In this document: piece after piece, positions 18,404 to 27,227 of the stretch | How positions within the stretch are numbered: the first letter of the stretch is position 1 | Layout: the number at the start of each line of letters is the position of its first letter | Origin: JAGTVB01 sp964624765 | Lineage (GTDB): Bacteria > Pseudomonadota > Gammaproteobacteria > HK1 | Direction of reading: 5' to 3' | NCBI GenBank assembly: GCA_964624765.1 | Contig: CAZUZO010000004.1 | Location: 1 to 56,616 of the forward strand | DNA: 56,616 nt | Notes under the pieces: generated by a model | Told to the model about the DNA's origin: nothing | What the model saw: the letters and a program-made list of their open reading frames with translations, nothing else | Databases searched by the model: none | Translations under genes and position numbers: made by a program

Positions 18404-18503
18404 AGCCATCCTTGGCCACTGGATTCCGGCTTCCGAGCCGGAATGACGGGCGTATTCACCTGAACTCTTATACAGTAGAACGCGTTTACCCTGACTCGAG
18501 GGT
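18404..18503. repeat. Family D repeat, copy 2
   Basis: Second copy of the extragenic palindrome at 12971, with the same hairpin ATTCCGGCT / AGCCGGAAT (18423-18444) and the same orientation. The first 65 bases differ from copy 1 at only a few positions. It lies between the divergently transcribed nitrilase and aminotransferase genes. Confidence 0.8.
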
Positions 18504-18590
18504 AGCCATGAGTTGGTAGCCATGAGTTGACAGTGGCGAGCTTCCTTCGTTAACGTCGGTACACGGATAATAAGGATTGGAGCCAGCATC

Positions 18591-19802
18591 TTGAAGGCAG
18601 CATTTCCCCGCATCGAACGTCTTCCCCCGTACGTGTTCAGTGAGGTCAATGAACTCAAGGCCCGCGCCCGGTCGGCCGGCGAGGATATCATTGATTTTGG
18701 TCTCGGTAATCCCGATCGAGCGCCTCCGAAGTATATCGTGGATAAGCTGGTGGAGGCAGCACGGCGCAAGGATACCCATCGCTACTCGATGTCGAGGGGC
18801 ATACCGCGGTTGCGGCGCGCCATCTGCAATTGGTATCAGCGCCGCTTCGACGTGAGCTTGGACCCTGACACGGAAGCCATCGTCACCCTCGGTTCTAAAG
18901 AGGGCCTGGCCCACCTGGCATTAGCCACCGTGGGGCCTGGGGATGCGGTGCTGGTGCCCAACCCGACGTATCCGATCCATCCCTACGGGTTCGTCATCGC
19001 GGGCGCGGATATTCGGCACGTCCCCCTGGTGCCGGAGCTGGATTTTTTTGCCGAGCTGGAGAAGGCGATCAAGGACTCCTGGCCGCGGCCAAAGATGTTG
19101 GTGCTGAATTTTCCCGGTAATCCGACCACGAGCTGTGTGGACCTCGACTTCTTCGACAAGGTCATCCAGATCGCGCGCGAGCACGAGATCTGGGTACTCC
19201 ATGACTTAGCCTACGCGGATCTCTGCTTCGATGGGTACTGCGCCCCTTCGATCATGCAAGTGCCCGGTGCCCGGGATCTGGCAGTGGAGTTTTTTACCCT
19301 GTCCAAGAGCTACAACATGCCCGGTTGGCGGGTGGGTTTCATGGTGGGCAACCCGATCCTGGTAGGGGCCTTGGCCCGCATCAAATCCTATCTCGATTAT
19401 GGCATGTTCACGCCCATCCAGGTGGCCGCGGTCACCGCTTTGGATGGCCCCGACGACTGTGTGCATGAGATTTGCGACACCTATAGGAGGCGCCGCGACG
19501 TGCTGTGCGATGGTCTCAATGCGGCCGGTTGGCGGGTAGAAAAACCCAAAGCCACCATGTTTGTGTGGGCGAAGATTCCACCGAGCCATGCTCACCTCGG
19601 TTCTCTGGAGTTCTCTAAACGGCTCCTCATCGATGCTAAGGTGGCCGTGTCCCCAGGCATCGGATTCGGGGAATACGGCGACGATCACGTCCGATTTGCC
19701 CTGATCGAGAACGAACATCGCACCCGCCAGGCGGTGCGCGGGATCCGCGCGATGTTACGCAAACAGGCGGGCGTCGTGTCGCTGGCGGGAGCGGGTCTGT
19801 GA
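18591..19802 (+). CDS. PLP-dependent class I/II aminotransferase (AlaC-like)
   Basis: A 403-residue fold-type I aminotransferase, most like AlaC, which forms alanine from pyruvate and glutamate. Features: substrate-arm IDFGLGNPD (about residue 35), YSMSRGIPRLR, VLNFPGNPTT, and the PLP lysine in TLSKSYNMPGWRVGF. A TTG start at 18591 follows GGAG at a proper distance. The stop overlaps the hom start (GTGA). The order aminotransferase-hom-thrC is common in related bacteria and links it to aspartate-family amino-acid metabolism. AlaC is preferred over other subclasses by motif and context only. Confidence 0.85.
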   Translation: MKAAFPRIERLPPYVFSEVNELKARARSAGEDIIDFGLGNPDRAPPKYIVDKLVEAARRKDTHRYSMSRGIPRLRRAICNWYQRRFDVSLDPDTEAIVTLGSKEGLAHLALATVGPGDAVLVPNPTYPIHPYGFVIAGADIRHVPLVPELDFFAELEKAIKDSWPRPKMLVLNFPGNPTTSCVDLDFFDKVIQIAREHEIWVLHDLAYADLCFDGYCAPSIMQVPGARDLAVEFFTLSKSYNMPGWRVGFMVGNPILVGALARIKSYLDYGMFTPIQVAAVTALDGPDDCVHEICDTYRRRRDVLCDGLNAAGWRVEKPKATMFVWAKIPPSHAHLGSLEFSKRLLIDAKVAVSPGIGFGEYGDDHVRFALIENEHRTRQAVRGIRAMLRKQAGVVSLAGAGL

Positions 19803-21115
19803 ATGCAGTGCGCGTCGGTTTGCTCGGACTCGGCACGGTCGGTTGCGGCACGGTGAACGTGCTGCGCAGAAATGCGGAGGAAATTGCCCGCCGTGCCGGG
19901 CGGGCCATCGAAATCGTGCGAGCCAGCGCTCGTCACCTCGATAAACCCCGCGGTTGTTCTACCCAAGGCATCGTGCTGGCCAGCGATCCGCGCGTGGTGG
20001 TGGACGATGCCGAGATCGACATCGTGGTGGAATTGCTTGGGGGCATCGAACCGGCGCGGTCGTTGGCATTACGTGCCATCGACCAGGGCAAGCATGTGGT
20101 GACAGCCAACAAGGCGCTCATCGCGTTGCATGGTAACGAGCTATTTGCGGCCGCTCGCGCCAAGGGCGTGATGGTGGCGTTCGAGGCGGCAGTGGCGGGC
20201 GGAATTCCTATCATCAAAGCCATCCGCGAGGCTCTGGCAGGCAATCGGATCGAATGGGTGGCGGGGATCATCAATGGCACCGCGAACTTTATCCTGACAG
20301 AAATGCTTGAGCGCGGTCGCCCCTTCGCCGAGGTTTTGGCCGAGGCCCAGCAGCTCGGGTACGCCGAAGCCGACCCGAGCTACGACATCGAGGGCATCGA
20401 TGCGGCCCACAAGCTGGCGATTCTAGCCGCTATCGCCTTTGGCAACCCCTTGCAGTTCGATCAGGTCTACGCGGAAGGCATCGTCGGCATCACTCCCGAC
20501 GACATCAATTATGCGCAACAGCTTGGTTATCGGATCAAGCACCTGGGATTTGCCCGGCGCACCGCAAGGGGAGTGGAGATGCGCGTGCATCCTACCTTGA
20601 TCCCCCGGCGGCGCTTGATCGCCAACGTCAATGGCGTGATGAACGCCGTTCTGGTCAAGGGCGACGCCGTCGGGCCAACGTTGTACTATGGTGCCGGTGC
20701 CGGTGCGGAACCCACCGCCTCGTCGGTGGTCGCGGATCTGGTGGATGTGGTGCGTGCCATGACCACCGATCCGGAGAACCGGGTGCCCCATCTGGCTTTC
20801 CAGCCGGATGCCATTTCCGAATTGCCGGTTTTGCCCATGGCGGAGGTGGAAACCGCCTATTACCTGCGCATGCGGGCGCTGGATCGACCGGGGGTGTTAG
20901 CGGATGTGGCACGCATCCTCGGCGATCGCGGCATCAGTATCGAGGCGGTGGTGCAGAAGGAGCCCGAGGCGGACGAAGGGTGGGTGCCGCTCATCATGCT
21001 GACCCACCGCGTGCGAGAAGGTCACATGATGGCAGCGTTGGAGGCGATCGCGGCGCTGGAGGGCATTCAAGGTCAAGTGATACGGATTCGAGTGGAGCAG
21101 CTCAATGGAGATTAG
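19799..21115 (+). CDS. hom: Homoserine dehydrogenase
   Basis: Reduces aspartate semialdehyde to homoserine. The 438-residue protein has the N-terminal Rossmann motif GLGTVGCGTV, the conserved ANKALIA and AAVAGGIPI stretches, catalytic-region PSYDIEGIDAAHKLAILA, and a C-terminal ACT domain starting MRALDRPGVLADVARIL, the usual threonine-feedback site in monofunctional enzymes. GTG 19799 overlaps the aminotransferase stop by 4 nt, implying coupling. thrC follows within about 85 bp, so the three genes probably form one operon. Confidence 0.95.
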   Translation: MNAVRVGLLGLGTVGCGTVNVLRRNAEEIARRAGRAIEIVRASARHLDKPRGCSTQGIVLASDPRVVVDDAEIDIVVELLGGIEPARSLALRAIDQGKHVVTANKALIALHGNELFAAARAKGVMVAFEAAVAGGIPIIKAIREALAGNRIEWVAGIINGTANFILTEMLERGRPFAEVLAEAQQLGYAEADPSYDIEGIDAAHKLAILAAIAFGNPLQFDQVYAEGIVGITPDDINYAQQLGYRIKHLGFARRTARGVEMRVHPTLIPRRRLIANVNGVMNAVLVKGDAVGPTLYYGAGAGAEPTASSVVADLVDVVRAMTTDPENRVPHLAFQPDAISELPVLPMAEVETAYYLRMRALDRPGVLADVARILGDRGISIEAVVQKEPEADEGWVPLIMLTHRVREGHMMAALEAIAALEGIQGQVIRIRVEQLNGD

Positions 21116-21199
21116 AGGAGAGTTAGCGAGTAGCGGTCGGCGAGGGAGGGGGCGGCGCGTTCCCGCTAGTTGCCGTCAAATCGAAGGCGAGGTCTTGGC

Positions 21200-22288
21200 G
21201 TGCTAAGCGGTCAGCGCTACGTGGGACTCATCGAACGCTTTCGCGATCGTCTGCCGGTACCAGACGATGCCCGAGTCATCAGTCTCGGCGAGGGACAGAC
21301 TCCGCTCATTCGCCTCCACAACTTGCCACGCTCGCTGGGGCTGGAGGTTGCCCTGTATGTGAAGTTCGAAGGCCTGAACCCGACGGCGTCGTTCAAGGAC
21401 AGGGGGATGACGGTGGCGGTCACCCAAGCGGTGAACGCGGGCAGCCGCGCGATCATCTGTGCGTCCACCGGCAATACCTCGGCTTCCGCTGCCGCCTATG
21501 CGGCGCGCGCCGGCATCACCGCTTTCGTGCTGATTCCCGATGGCAAGATTGCCCTCGGCAAATTGGCCCAGGCGATGATGCACGGGGCCGTGGTGCTGCA
21601 GATCAAGGGCAACTTTGATGCCGGTATGCGGCTCGTGAAGGAGGTGGCGGAGCACGCGCCGGTCACCATCGTGAATTCCATCAATCCTTTTCGCATTCAG
21701 GGGCAAAAAACCGCCGCCTTCGAAGTGGTGGAAGCATTGGGTCGGCCTCCCGACTATCATTGTCTACCGGTGGGTAACGCCGGGAACATCTCGGCCTACT
21801 GGATGGGTTATTCGGAGTACTGGCGCGACGGCATCATCAAGGTGCGCCCGCGCATGTGCGGTTATCAAGCCTGTGGCGCGGCACCCTTCGTGCGTGGACA
21901 CATGGTGGATACGCCGGAGACGGTTGCGACCGCGATCCGCATCGGTCATCCCCAATCCTGGGATCTGGCTTGGGCGGCCCAGCGCGAGTCAGAGGGCTGG
22001 TTTGACGAGTGTGCCGACGAGGAGATTTTGACCGCGCAGCGGTTGCTGGCGGAGCAGGATGGGGTCTTCTGTGAGCCGGCCTCGGCGGCCTCTATTGCCG
22101 GTGCGGTCCGAGATCTCAAGCAGGGCAAGATTGAACACGGAACAACAGTGGTGTGCACCCTAACCGGCCACGGCCTCAAGGATCCAGACGTCGCCGTGCG
22201 CCAGAGCGCGACACTTTTTCAAGCCATCGAGCCGGATCTGGATGCGGTCAGGGCAGCTATCCTCGGGAAGCTTGAGAAGCTGTTTTAA
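21200..22288 (+). CDS. thrC: Threonine synthase, C terminus rewritten by a repeat element
   Basis: Converts O-phosphohomoserine to threonine with PLP. The 362-residue short form shows LGEGQTPLIRL, the PLP lysine in TASFKDRGM, ICASTGNTSASAAAYAARAG, and the phosphate-binding PVGNAGNISAY. I place the start at GTG 21200, preceded by GGCGAGG; a TTG at 21170 would add ten residues without family support. The last four residues and the stop TAA (22286-22288) are encoded by the family C element inserted at 22276, so the native C-terminal end was replaced. Confidence 0.93.
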   Translation: MLSGQRYVGLIERFRDRLPVPDDARVISLGEGQTPLIRLHNLPRSLGLEVALYVKFEGLNPTASFKDRGMTVAVTQAVNAGSRAIICASTGNTSASAAAYAARAGITAFVLIPDGKIALGKLAQAMMHGAVVLQIKGNFDAGMRLVKEVAEHAPVTIVNSINPFRIQGQKTAAFEVVEALGRPPDYHCLPVGNAGNISAYWMGYSEYWRDGIIKVRPRMCGYQACGAAPFVRGHMVDTPETVATAIRIGHPQSWDLAWAAQRESEGWFDECADEEILTAQRLLAEQDGVFCEPASAASIAGAVRDLKQGKIEHGTTVVCTLTGHGLKDPDVAVRQSATLFQAIEPDLDAVRAAILGKLEKLF

Positions 22289-22492
22289 AAACTACTGCGC
22301 TTGCCTGAGCGGCGTTGCACGGCGGCTCAGAATCCTCATGTACTCCCTTGTGCACTCCGGTGGTGACTCGCCCCATCCTTGGGGCTCGCCCCTTCGGGGC
22401 CCGCTTGCAGCTGTTCGAAATCGTTCCCGACGATTTTGTCGCCACCGTGCGCCTTGCCCAGCCGGCGCTCGTAACATTTTTAGAACTGCTTC
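22276..22492 (-). repeat. Family C element, copy 2, supplying the thrC stop codon
   Basis: A 217-bp element, inverted relative to copy 1 and exactly equal in length, with ends GAAGCTGTTTTAAAAA and AGAACTGCTTC. It is flanked by TGA on both sides (22273-22275 and 22493-22495). The left end overlaps the 3' end of thrC and provides its stop. The right end lies about 80 bp upstream of the COG4255-like gene start. Confidence 0.9.
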
Positions 22493-22573
22493 TGAAGGGT
22501 GATGCGAGGTCCAATGGTGTCGGCGGGCAGGGACGGGGCGGATCGGTCCTCGCGTGCCGGACGAAGCAAGCGG

Positions 22574-23677
22574 ATGAACCCAGTGGGCACACGAGAGGTT
22601 ACGCTGTTCGTTCCCGGTTTGCTGGGACCGGGTTCGGTCCCGGCGGAGGCTATCACGGAGGGGCTGGCGGTTCCGGCCCTGGAAACAGTGTTCTCGCGAG
22701 GCGATCCATCGCCATCGGTCAAGCCTTGGATCGGCCATGCCCTGGAAGGTTGGCTTTGTCAGCTGGTCGATTTGCCGCCACCGCAAGGGCAGGATTGGCC
22801 AATCGCCGCCCTCACTTATGCTCTTGATGTGAAGGCACGCGCCAACGGTTGGTATCTGCGTGCTGACCCGGTACACCTGAAAGCGGATCTCGATCGATTG
22901 GTCCTCTTCGATGCGGACGTGCTCTCGCTTTCCGCAACCGAGGCGAGGGCGCTGGTGGACGAGATCAATGCTCATTACCAGGGGCAGGGTTGGTGCCTCG
23001 AGGCGCCCCACCCAAGGCGTTGGTACCTGCGGCTGCCGCAAGCCCCGCGGCTACTCACCCAAACCCTGTCGGTAGCGGCTGGGGCGAGAGAAATTTCCGG
23101 GCTACTGCCGCAGGGCGAGGAGGCCCAGCACTGGCGCCGCCGGCTCAACGAGATTCAGATGTTGTTACATGCTAGCCCCCTCAACGAGGCTCGGCAGGCA
23201 CGGGGTGAATTGCCCATCAACAGCGTTTGGTTTTGGGGCTGCGGTGGGTTGCCACCGGCGTCGACGGTTCCCTGGCAGCAGATGTGGAGTCAGGATAGCC
23301 TCAGTGAAGCACTGGCACGCCACCTCGGCATCGGTCACAGGCCGCGACCCGAGACTGCCATCCAGTGGCTCGATGAGGCCGCGCCGGTCCACCACCTCGT
23401 GGTCCTAGAGCAGGGCGATGCGCTTTGTCGACGTGTCGACATCGAGGGTTGGCGGGTGTATCTCGACACCTTGCACCGCGATTGGCTTCAACCCTTGGTT
23501 GAGGCGCTGCGGCAGCGGCGGTTGCATCGCTTGACGTTGCTGACGGAAAGCGGTGGGGGGGTGAGCGTCCGATCCTCCCAGTTGCGTCGCTGGTGGCGCC
23601 GGCGCCGGCCTTTGCGTTATTTCATGGCGGCCAAAGAGCGACGGTATGAAGCGGCAGATTATTCGTCGCGCCCTTGA
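22574..23677 (+). CDS. COG4255-like phosphoglycerate-mutase-related protein of unknown function
   Basis: A 367-residue protein that I match to the uncharacterised COG4255 group, usually found directly upstream of recJ in gamma- and betaproteobacteria. It begins TLFVPGLLGP and has a central LINSVWFWGCGG-like stretch (PINSVWFWGCGGLPP), both typical of the group. Distant similarity to phosphoglycerate-mutase-like folds has been suggested but no catalytic set is evident to me. The start is placed at ATG 22574; an upstream ATG at 22499 would add 25 poorly conserved residues adjoining the repeat. It overlaps recJ by 32 nt. Confidence 0.65.
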   Translation: MNPVGTREVTLFVPGLLGPGSVPAEAITEGLAVPALETVFSRGDPSPSVKPWIGHALEGWLCQLVDLPPPQGQDWPIAALTYALDVKARANGWYLRADPVHLKADLDRLVLFDADVLSLSATEARALVDEINAHYQGQGWCLEAPHPRRWYLRLPQAPRLLTQTLSVAAGAREISGLLPQGEEAQHWRRRLNEIQMLLHASPLNEARQARGELPINSVWFWGCGGLPPASTVPWQQMWSQDSLSEALARHLGIGHRPRPETAIQWLDEAAPVHHLVVLEQGDALCRRVDIEGWRVYLDTLHRDWLQPLVEALRQRRLHRLTLLTESGGGVSVRSSQLRRWWRRRRPLRYFMAAKERRYEAADYSSRP

Positions 23678-25376
23678 CAGTCCTCCGGGCGATCGGCTCC
23701 GTGGGCTGCATCCGGTGCTGGCTCGGGTTTACGCGGCCCGCGGGGTGCGTTGTCTTTCCGAGGTGGATCATTCGCTCAGCGGTCTGTACCCGTTTGGGAC
23801 GCTGTCCGGCATTGATGCCGCCGTCGAGCTATTGGTCGATAGCCTGGAGCGTGGCGAACGTATCCTGGTAGTGGGGGATTTTGATGCCGACGGTGCCACT
23901 AGCTGTGCCCTGGCGGTACGCGTCCTGCGCAGCTTGGGGGCCGCCGAGGCGACCTATCGGGTCCCCAACCGTTTCCAGTACGGTTATGGACTGACCCCAG
24001 CGATAGTGGAGGTGGCCGCCCGCCATGGTGCGGATCTCCTGATCACGGTGGACAACGGCATGACCAGCGTGGAAGGGGTTGCCCATGCTAAGCGGCTCGG
24101 CATGCGCGTGTTGGTGACCGACCACCATCTGCCGGGACATCAGCTGCCGGAGGCGGATGCCATCGTCAACCCCAATGCACCGGGGGACGCTTTCCCCAGT
24201 AAGCACCTGGCGGGGGTGGGGGTCATTTTCTACGTGTTGATCGCGCTTCGGGCCCGGTTGCGGCAAGCCGATTGGTTTGCCAAACGGCGCATGGCGGAGC
24301 CTAACTTGGGGCAGGTGCTGGATCTGGTGGCCCTCGGCACGGTGGCGGATGTCGCCACCTTCGACCACAACAACCGTATCCTGGTGGCCCAGGGCCTGGA
24401 GCGGATTCGAAGTGGCCGCTGCCAGCCCGGTGTGCAGGCACTGTTGCAGGTGGCGGGTCGCCCGCTGCAGCGGGCGACCACCGCGGATCTGGCCTTTGGT
24501 GTCGCCCCGCGATTGAATGCGGCGGGTCGTCTGCAAGACATGTCTCTCGGTATCGAATGCCTGTTGGCCGAGCAGGCGGGGCGAGCGCTTGAGATGGCGC
24601 AGCAGCTCGATAGCCTCAATCAACACCGGCGCCGGATCGAGACCGATATGTTGGACGATGCGCTAGCCCAATTGGATCGGCTATCGTTTGAGGCGGTGTC
24701 TGAAGCCCCTGTCGGGCTGTGTCTTTTCCGCCCGGGGTGGCACCAAGGCATCATCGGCATCCTCGCCGCTCGTATCAAGGAGCGCTGTCATCGCCCGGTG
24801 GTGGCATTTGCTGAGCACGGTGCGGAGGAGCTGAAGGGCTCGGCGCGTTCCGTCCCCGGATTGCACATCCGCGATGTCATCGCGGCGGTTGCTGTCCAGG
24901 AACCGGGCTTGATCAGCCGCTTCGGCGGGCATGCGATGGCGGCGGGACTCAGCCTTAAGCGCCGCCATATGGATCGCTTTGCCGACGCTTTCGATGCCGA
25001 GGTCCGCCGGCGGTTGTCAAAGGAGGATCTCGAACCCGTGATCTACAGTGATGGACCGCTCACCGCGCAGGATCTGGGCTTGGAACTGGCCGAATCGCTG
25101 CGAGGTGCGGGTCCCTGGGGACCGGGCTTCACCGAGCCGGTATTCGATGGGCACTTCGCGGTGTTGGAACAGCGCATCGTCGGCCAACGGCACTTGCGGC
25201 TGGCGCTAGGCGTCCCCGGCACCGAACGGCGCTTGGGGGCCATCGCATTCAATGCCGAGCTGACGGGGGAGGGGCCTCTCCAGGCGGTGGAAATGGCTTA
25301 CAAGCTGGCGGTCAACCATTATCAGGGATCGAGGAGCGTGCAGCTTATCGTGGAGCACTTGCAGCCGGCTTGCTGA
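23646..25376 (+). CDS. recJ: Single-stranded-DNA-specific 5'-3' exonuclease RecJ
   Basis: DHH-family exonuclease acting in RecF recombination and mismatch repair. The 576-residue protein shows the ordered metal motifs: GDFDADGATSC (near 80), TVDNGMTS, VTDHHLPG with the family DHH, and LGTVADVAT, then the DHHA1 domain with RFGGHAMAAGL near residue 435. The length matches RecJ. Its start lies inside the preceding COG4255-like gene, so translation is probably coupled. Confidence 0.95.
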   Translation: MKRQIIRRALDSPPGDRLRGLHPVLARVYAARGVRCLSEVDHSLSGLYPFGTLSGIDAAVELLVDSLERGERILVVGDFDADGATSCALAVRVLRSLGAAEATYRVPNRFQYGYGLTPAIVEVAARHGADLLITVDNGMTSVEGVAHAKRLGMRVLVTDHHLPGHQLPEADAIVNPNAPGDAFPSKHLAGVGVIFYVLIALRARLRQADWFAKRRMAEPNLGQVLDLVALGTVADVATFDHNNRILVAQGLERIRSGRCQPGVQALLQVAGRPLQRATTADLAFGVAPRLNAAGRLQDMSLGIECLLAEQAGRALEMAQQLDSLNQHRRRIETDMLDDALAQLDRLSFEAVSEAPVGLCLFRPGWHQGIIGILAARIKERCHRPVVAFAEHGAEELKGSARSVPGLHIRDVIAAVAVQEPGLISRFGGHAMAAGLSLKRRHMDRFADAFDAEVRRRLSKEDLEPVIYSDGPLTAQDLGLELAESLRGAGPWGPGFTEPVFDGHFAVLEQRIVGQRHLRLALGVPGTERRLGAIAFNAELTGEGPLQAVEMAYKLAVNHYQGSRSVQLIVEHLQPAC

Positions 25377-25426
25377 GACGCCGCCCCCGATATCGTTGCG
25401 TTGTTGCCGGCCAGGTATCCTTAACG

Positions 25427-25633
25427 GGGGTTGGTCATCGTTTCGGCAGCTTCACGGCCTTTGCCCTGGAGGCAGCCGACCCAAGCCCGCAAGGGACGCT
25501 CTGAAGACGTCCCTGTCGGCTTGGGTCCGGCCGCCTCCGCACCCACCCCTGCCGCAAGGGGTTCGGCTGCCGAAGGCTTGGGCGCCGATCGTGCGCACCG
25601 AAGAGCCATCCGGAGGAAACGATGACTGGGGCC
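25427..25633. repeat. Family B element, copy 1
   Basis: A 207-bp non-coding element between recJ and prfB, with inverted ends TTGGTCATCGTTTCG and AAACGATGAC. Its interior matches 40239-40446 closely, sharing blocks such as GACGTCCCTGTCGGCTTGGG and GGTTCGGCTGCCGAAGGC. I see no clear target duplication around this copy. The gap of 295 bp contains nothing else apart from the prfB ribosome-binding site. Confidence 0.85.
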
Positions 25634-25671
25634 CGAAAACCCATTTGCCATAATGAACTTGGAGAAACCCT

Positions 25672-26770
25672 ATGATGGAAGTGAACGCTGTGATCCTGCA
25701 GATGAAGGACATAGAGGGGCGCCTGAAGGCCCTCAGGGGGTATCTTTGACTATGATTCGCGGCGCGAACGCTTAGAGGAGGTTCAACGCGAGCTTGAGGA
25801 TCCGGCGGTTTGGAACGATCCGGCTCGGGCCCAAGAACTCGGTCGTGAACGGGCTCAGCTAGAGGGCGTCGTCAACACGGTAGCCGCACTCGGCAGTGGA
25901 CTCAAAGATGCGCGTGATCTGCTGGAACTGGCCCGCGAGGAGGAGGATGCGCAGGCCGTTGAGGTCATCGAAGAGGAGCTCGCGGAGCTTGAGGAACGCC
26001 TGAGCCAACTTGAGTTTCGCCGCATGTTTGCTGGCGAGATGGATGCTGCCAACGCCTTTGTCGACATCCAAGCGGGCTCTGGTGGCACGGAAGCGCAAGA
26101 TTGGGCGGAAATGCTGCTGCGTATGTATCTGCGCTGGGGGGAGCGGCGCGGCTTTGAGAGCGAGCTTATCGAGTGCTCACCGGGGGAGGTGGCCGGTATC
26201 AAGAGTGCCACGATACGGTTCCAGGGCGGGTACGCTTACGGGTGGTTGCGGACCGAGACCGGGGTACACCGGTTGGTGCGCAAATCGCCGTTTGACTCGG
26301 GTAATCGACGGCACACCTCCTTCGCTGCGGTCTTCGTTTCCCCGGAAGTGGATGAGGAAGTCGCTATCGACATCAATCCCGCGGATCTGCGGGTCGATGT
26401 GTACCGTGCCAGCGGGGCGGGTGGACAGCATGTCAACCGTACCGAGTCGGCGGTGCGGATCACGCATCTGCCGAGCGGCATCGTGGTGCAATGCCAGAGC
26501 GACCGTTCGCAGCATAAGAATCGCGCCACCGCCATGAAACAGCTGCGGGCTAAGCTCTATGAGCTGGAGATGCAGAAGCGGCGAACCGAGCAGCAGGCGG
26601 TTGAGGACAGCAAGTCGGACATCGGCTGGGGCAGCCAGATTCGTTCCTACGTGCTTGACCAGTCGCGGGTGAAGGATCTGCGTACCGGTGTGGAGACGGG
26701 TAACACCCAGGCGGTGCTCGACGGAGACCTGGATCGGTTTATCGCGGCAAGCCTAAAGAGCGGGCTGTGA
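25672..26770 (+). CDS. prfB: Peptide chain release factor 2 with programmed +1 frameshift
   Basis: Recognises UGA and UAA stop codons. The gene is split: 25 codons from ATG 25672 to CTT 25744-25746, then UGA, with translation resuming one base later at GAC 25748. The joined product is 365 residues, the same as E. coli RF2. The main frame carries the anticodon-like SPF in RKSPFDSGN and the catalytic GGQ in GAGGQHVNRTESAVR. A GGAGAAA site precedes the start. No lysS follows. The stop TGA (26768-26770) is also the left flanking triplet of an A element. Confidence 0.96.
25735..25750 (+). promoter_or_regulatory. RF2 programmed frameshift site
   Basis: The sequence AGGGGGTATCTTTGAC is the classical RF2 recoding signal: an internal Shine-Dalgarno-like AGGGGG three bases before the slippery CTT and the in-frame UGA followed by C. 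Low RF2 lets the ribosome pause at UGA and shift +1, giving autoregulation. The site is identical to what I recall of the E. coli signal. Confidence 0.95.
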
Positions 26771-26912
26771 GAGGTTGTGAAAAGAACCGTCGAGAGCGGC
26801 CCGAGAGCCAGGCGGACGGAGCGAAGCCAAGAGACAGATCAGATAGATAGGCGAGGAGCGAGCACCGCCCAACGCCGCTATCGGCTCGCGTAGCAGGTTT
26901 TTTTACAAGCTC
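26771..26912. repeat. Family A element, copy 3, starting at the prfB stop codon
   Basis: A 142-bp copy with ends GAGGTTGTGAAAAG and TTTACAAGCTC, flanked on both sides by TGA (26768-26770 and 26913-26915). The left TGA is the prfB stop. Orientation is opposite to copies 1 and 2 as judged by the GAGCACCGCCCAACGC block. Confidence 0.88.
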
Positions 26913-27227
26913 TGAGGTGCTCGACAAGACGTGTTTCGCAAGCTGACGCGGCTTGCTGCGCCATGTCTGCAGGCTTGGGCGCCGACGCTGGCGAGGGTCA
27001 GCGGGAGGCGGGTGTTCAGGTTTGCCTCACAGGCAGCGATACAGGGTCTTTCAGCCACGGTCATCGGTTGTCAGCGTCACCCACCCGAGATCTCACGTGC
27101 TGCTTGCAGCTCGAAGCGGTACGGCGCTGCCGCACTCCTGGGATGGCCCACAGCAGGGTGCGCCGGCACTAGGACTCGGCCCGTGGTTCGTGCTGGTTGT
27201 TCGTGAGGCTGTTACGAGGAGTCAAGA
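26913..27227. other. Intergenic stretch upstream of the SPFH gene
   Basis: About 315 bases between an A element and the SPFH gene. A frame of 91 codons exists (26931-27206), but its residues resemble no family I know and no ribosome-binding site supports it. The stretch presumably carries the SPFH operon promoter, which I cannot locate with confidence. Confidence 0.4.

Noticed and set aside
26931..27206. Possible 91-residue gene upstream of the SPFH gene
   Set aside because: No ribosome-binding site, no recognisable family and Ala/Arg-rich composition typical of chance frames in high-GC DNA.
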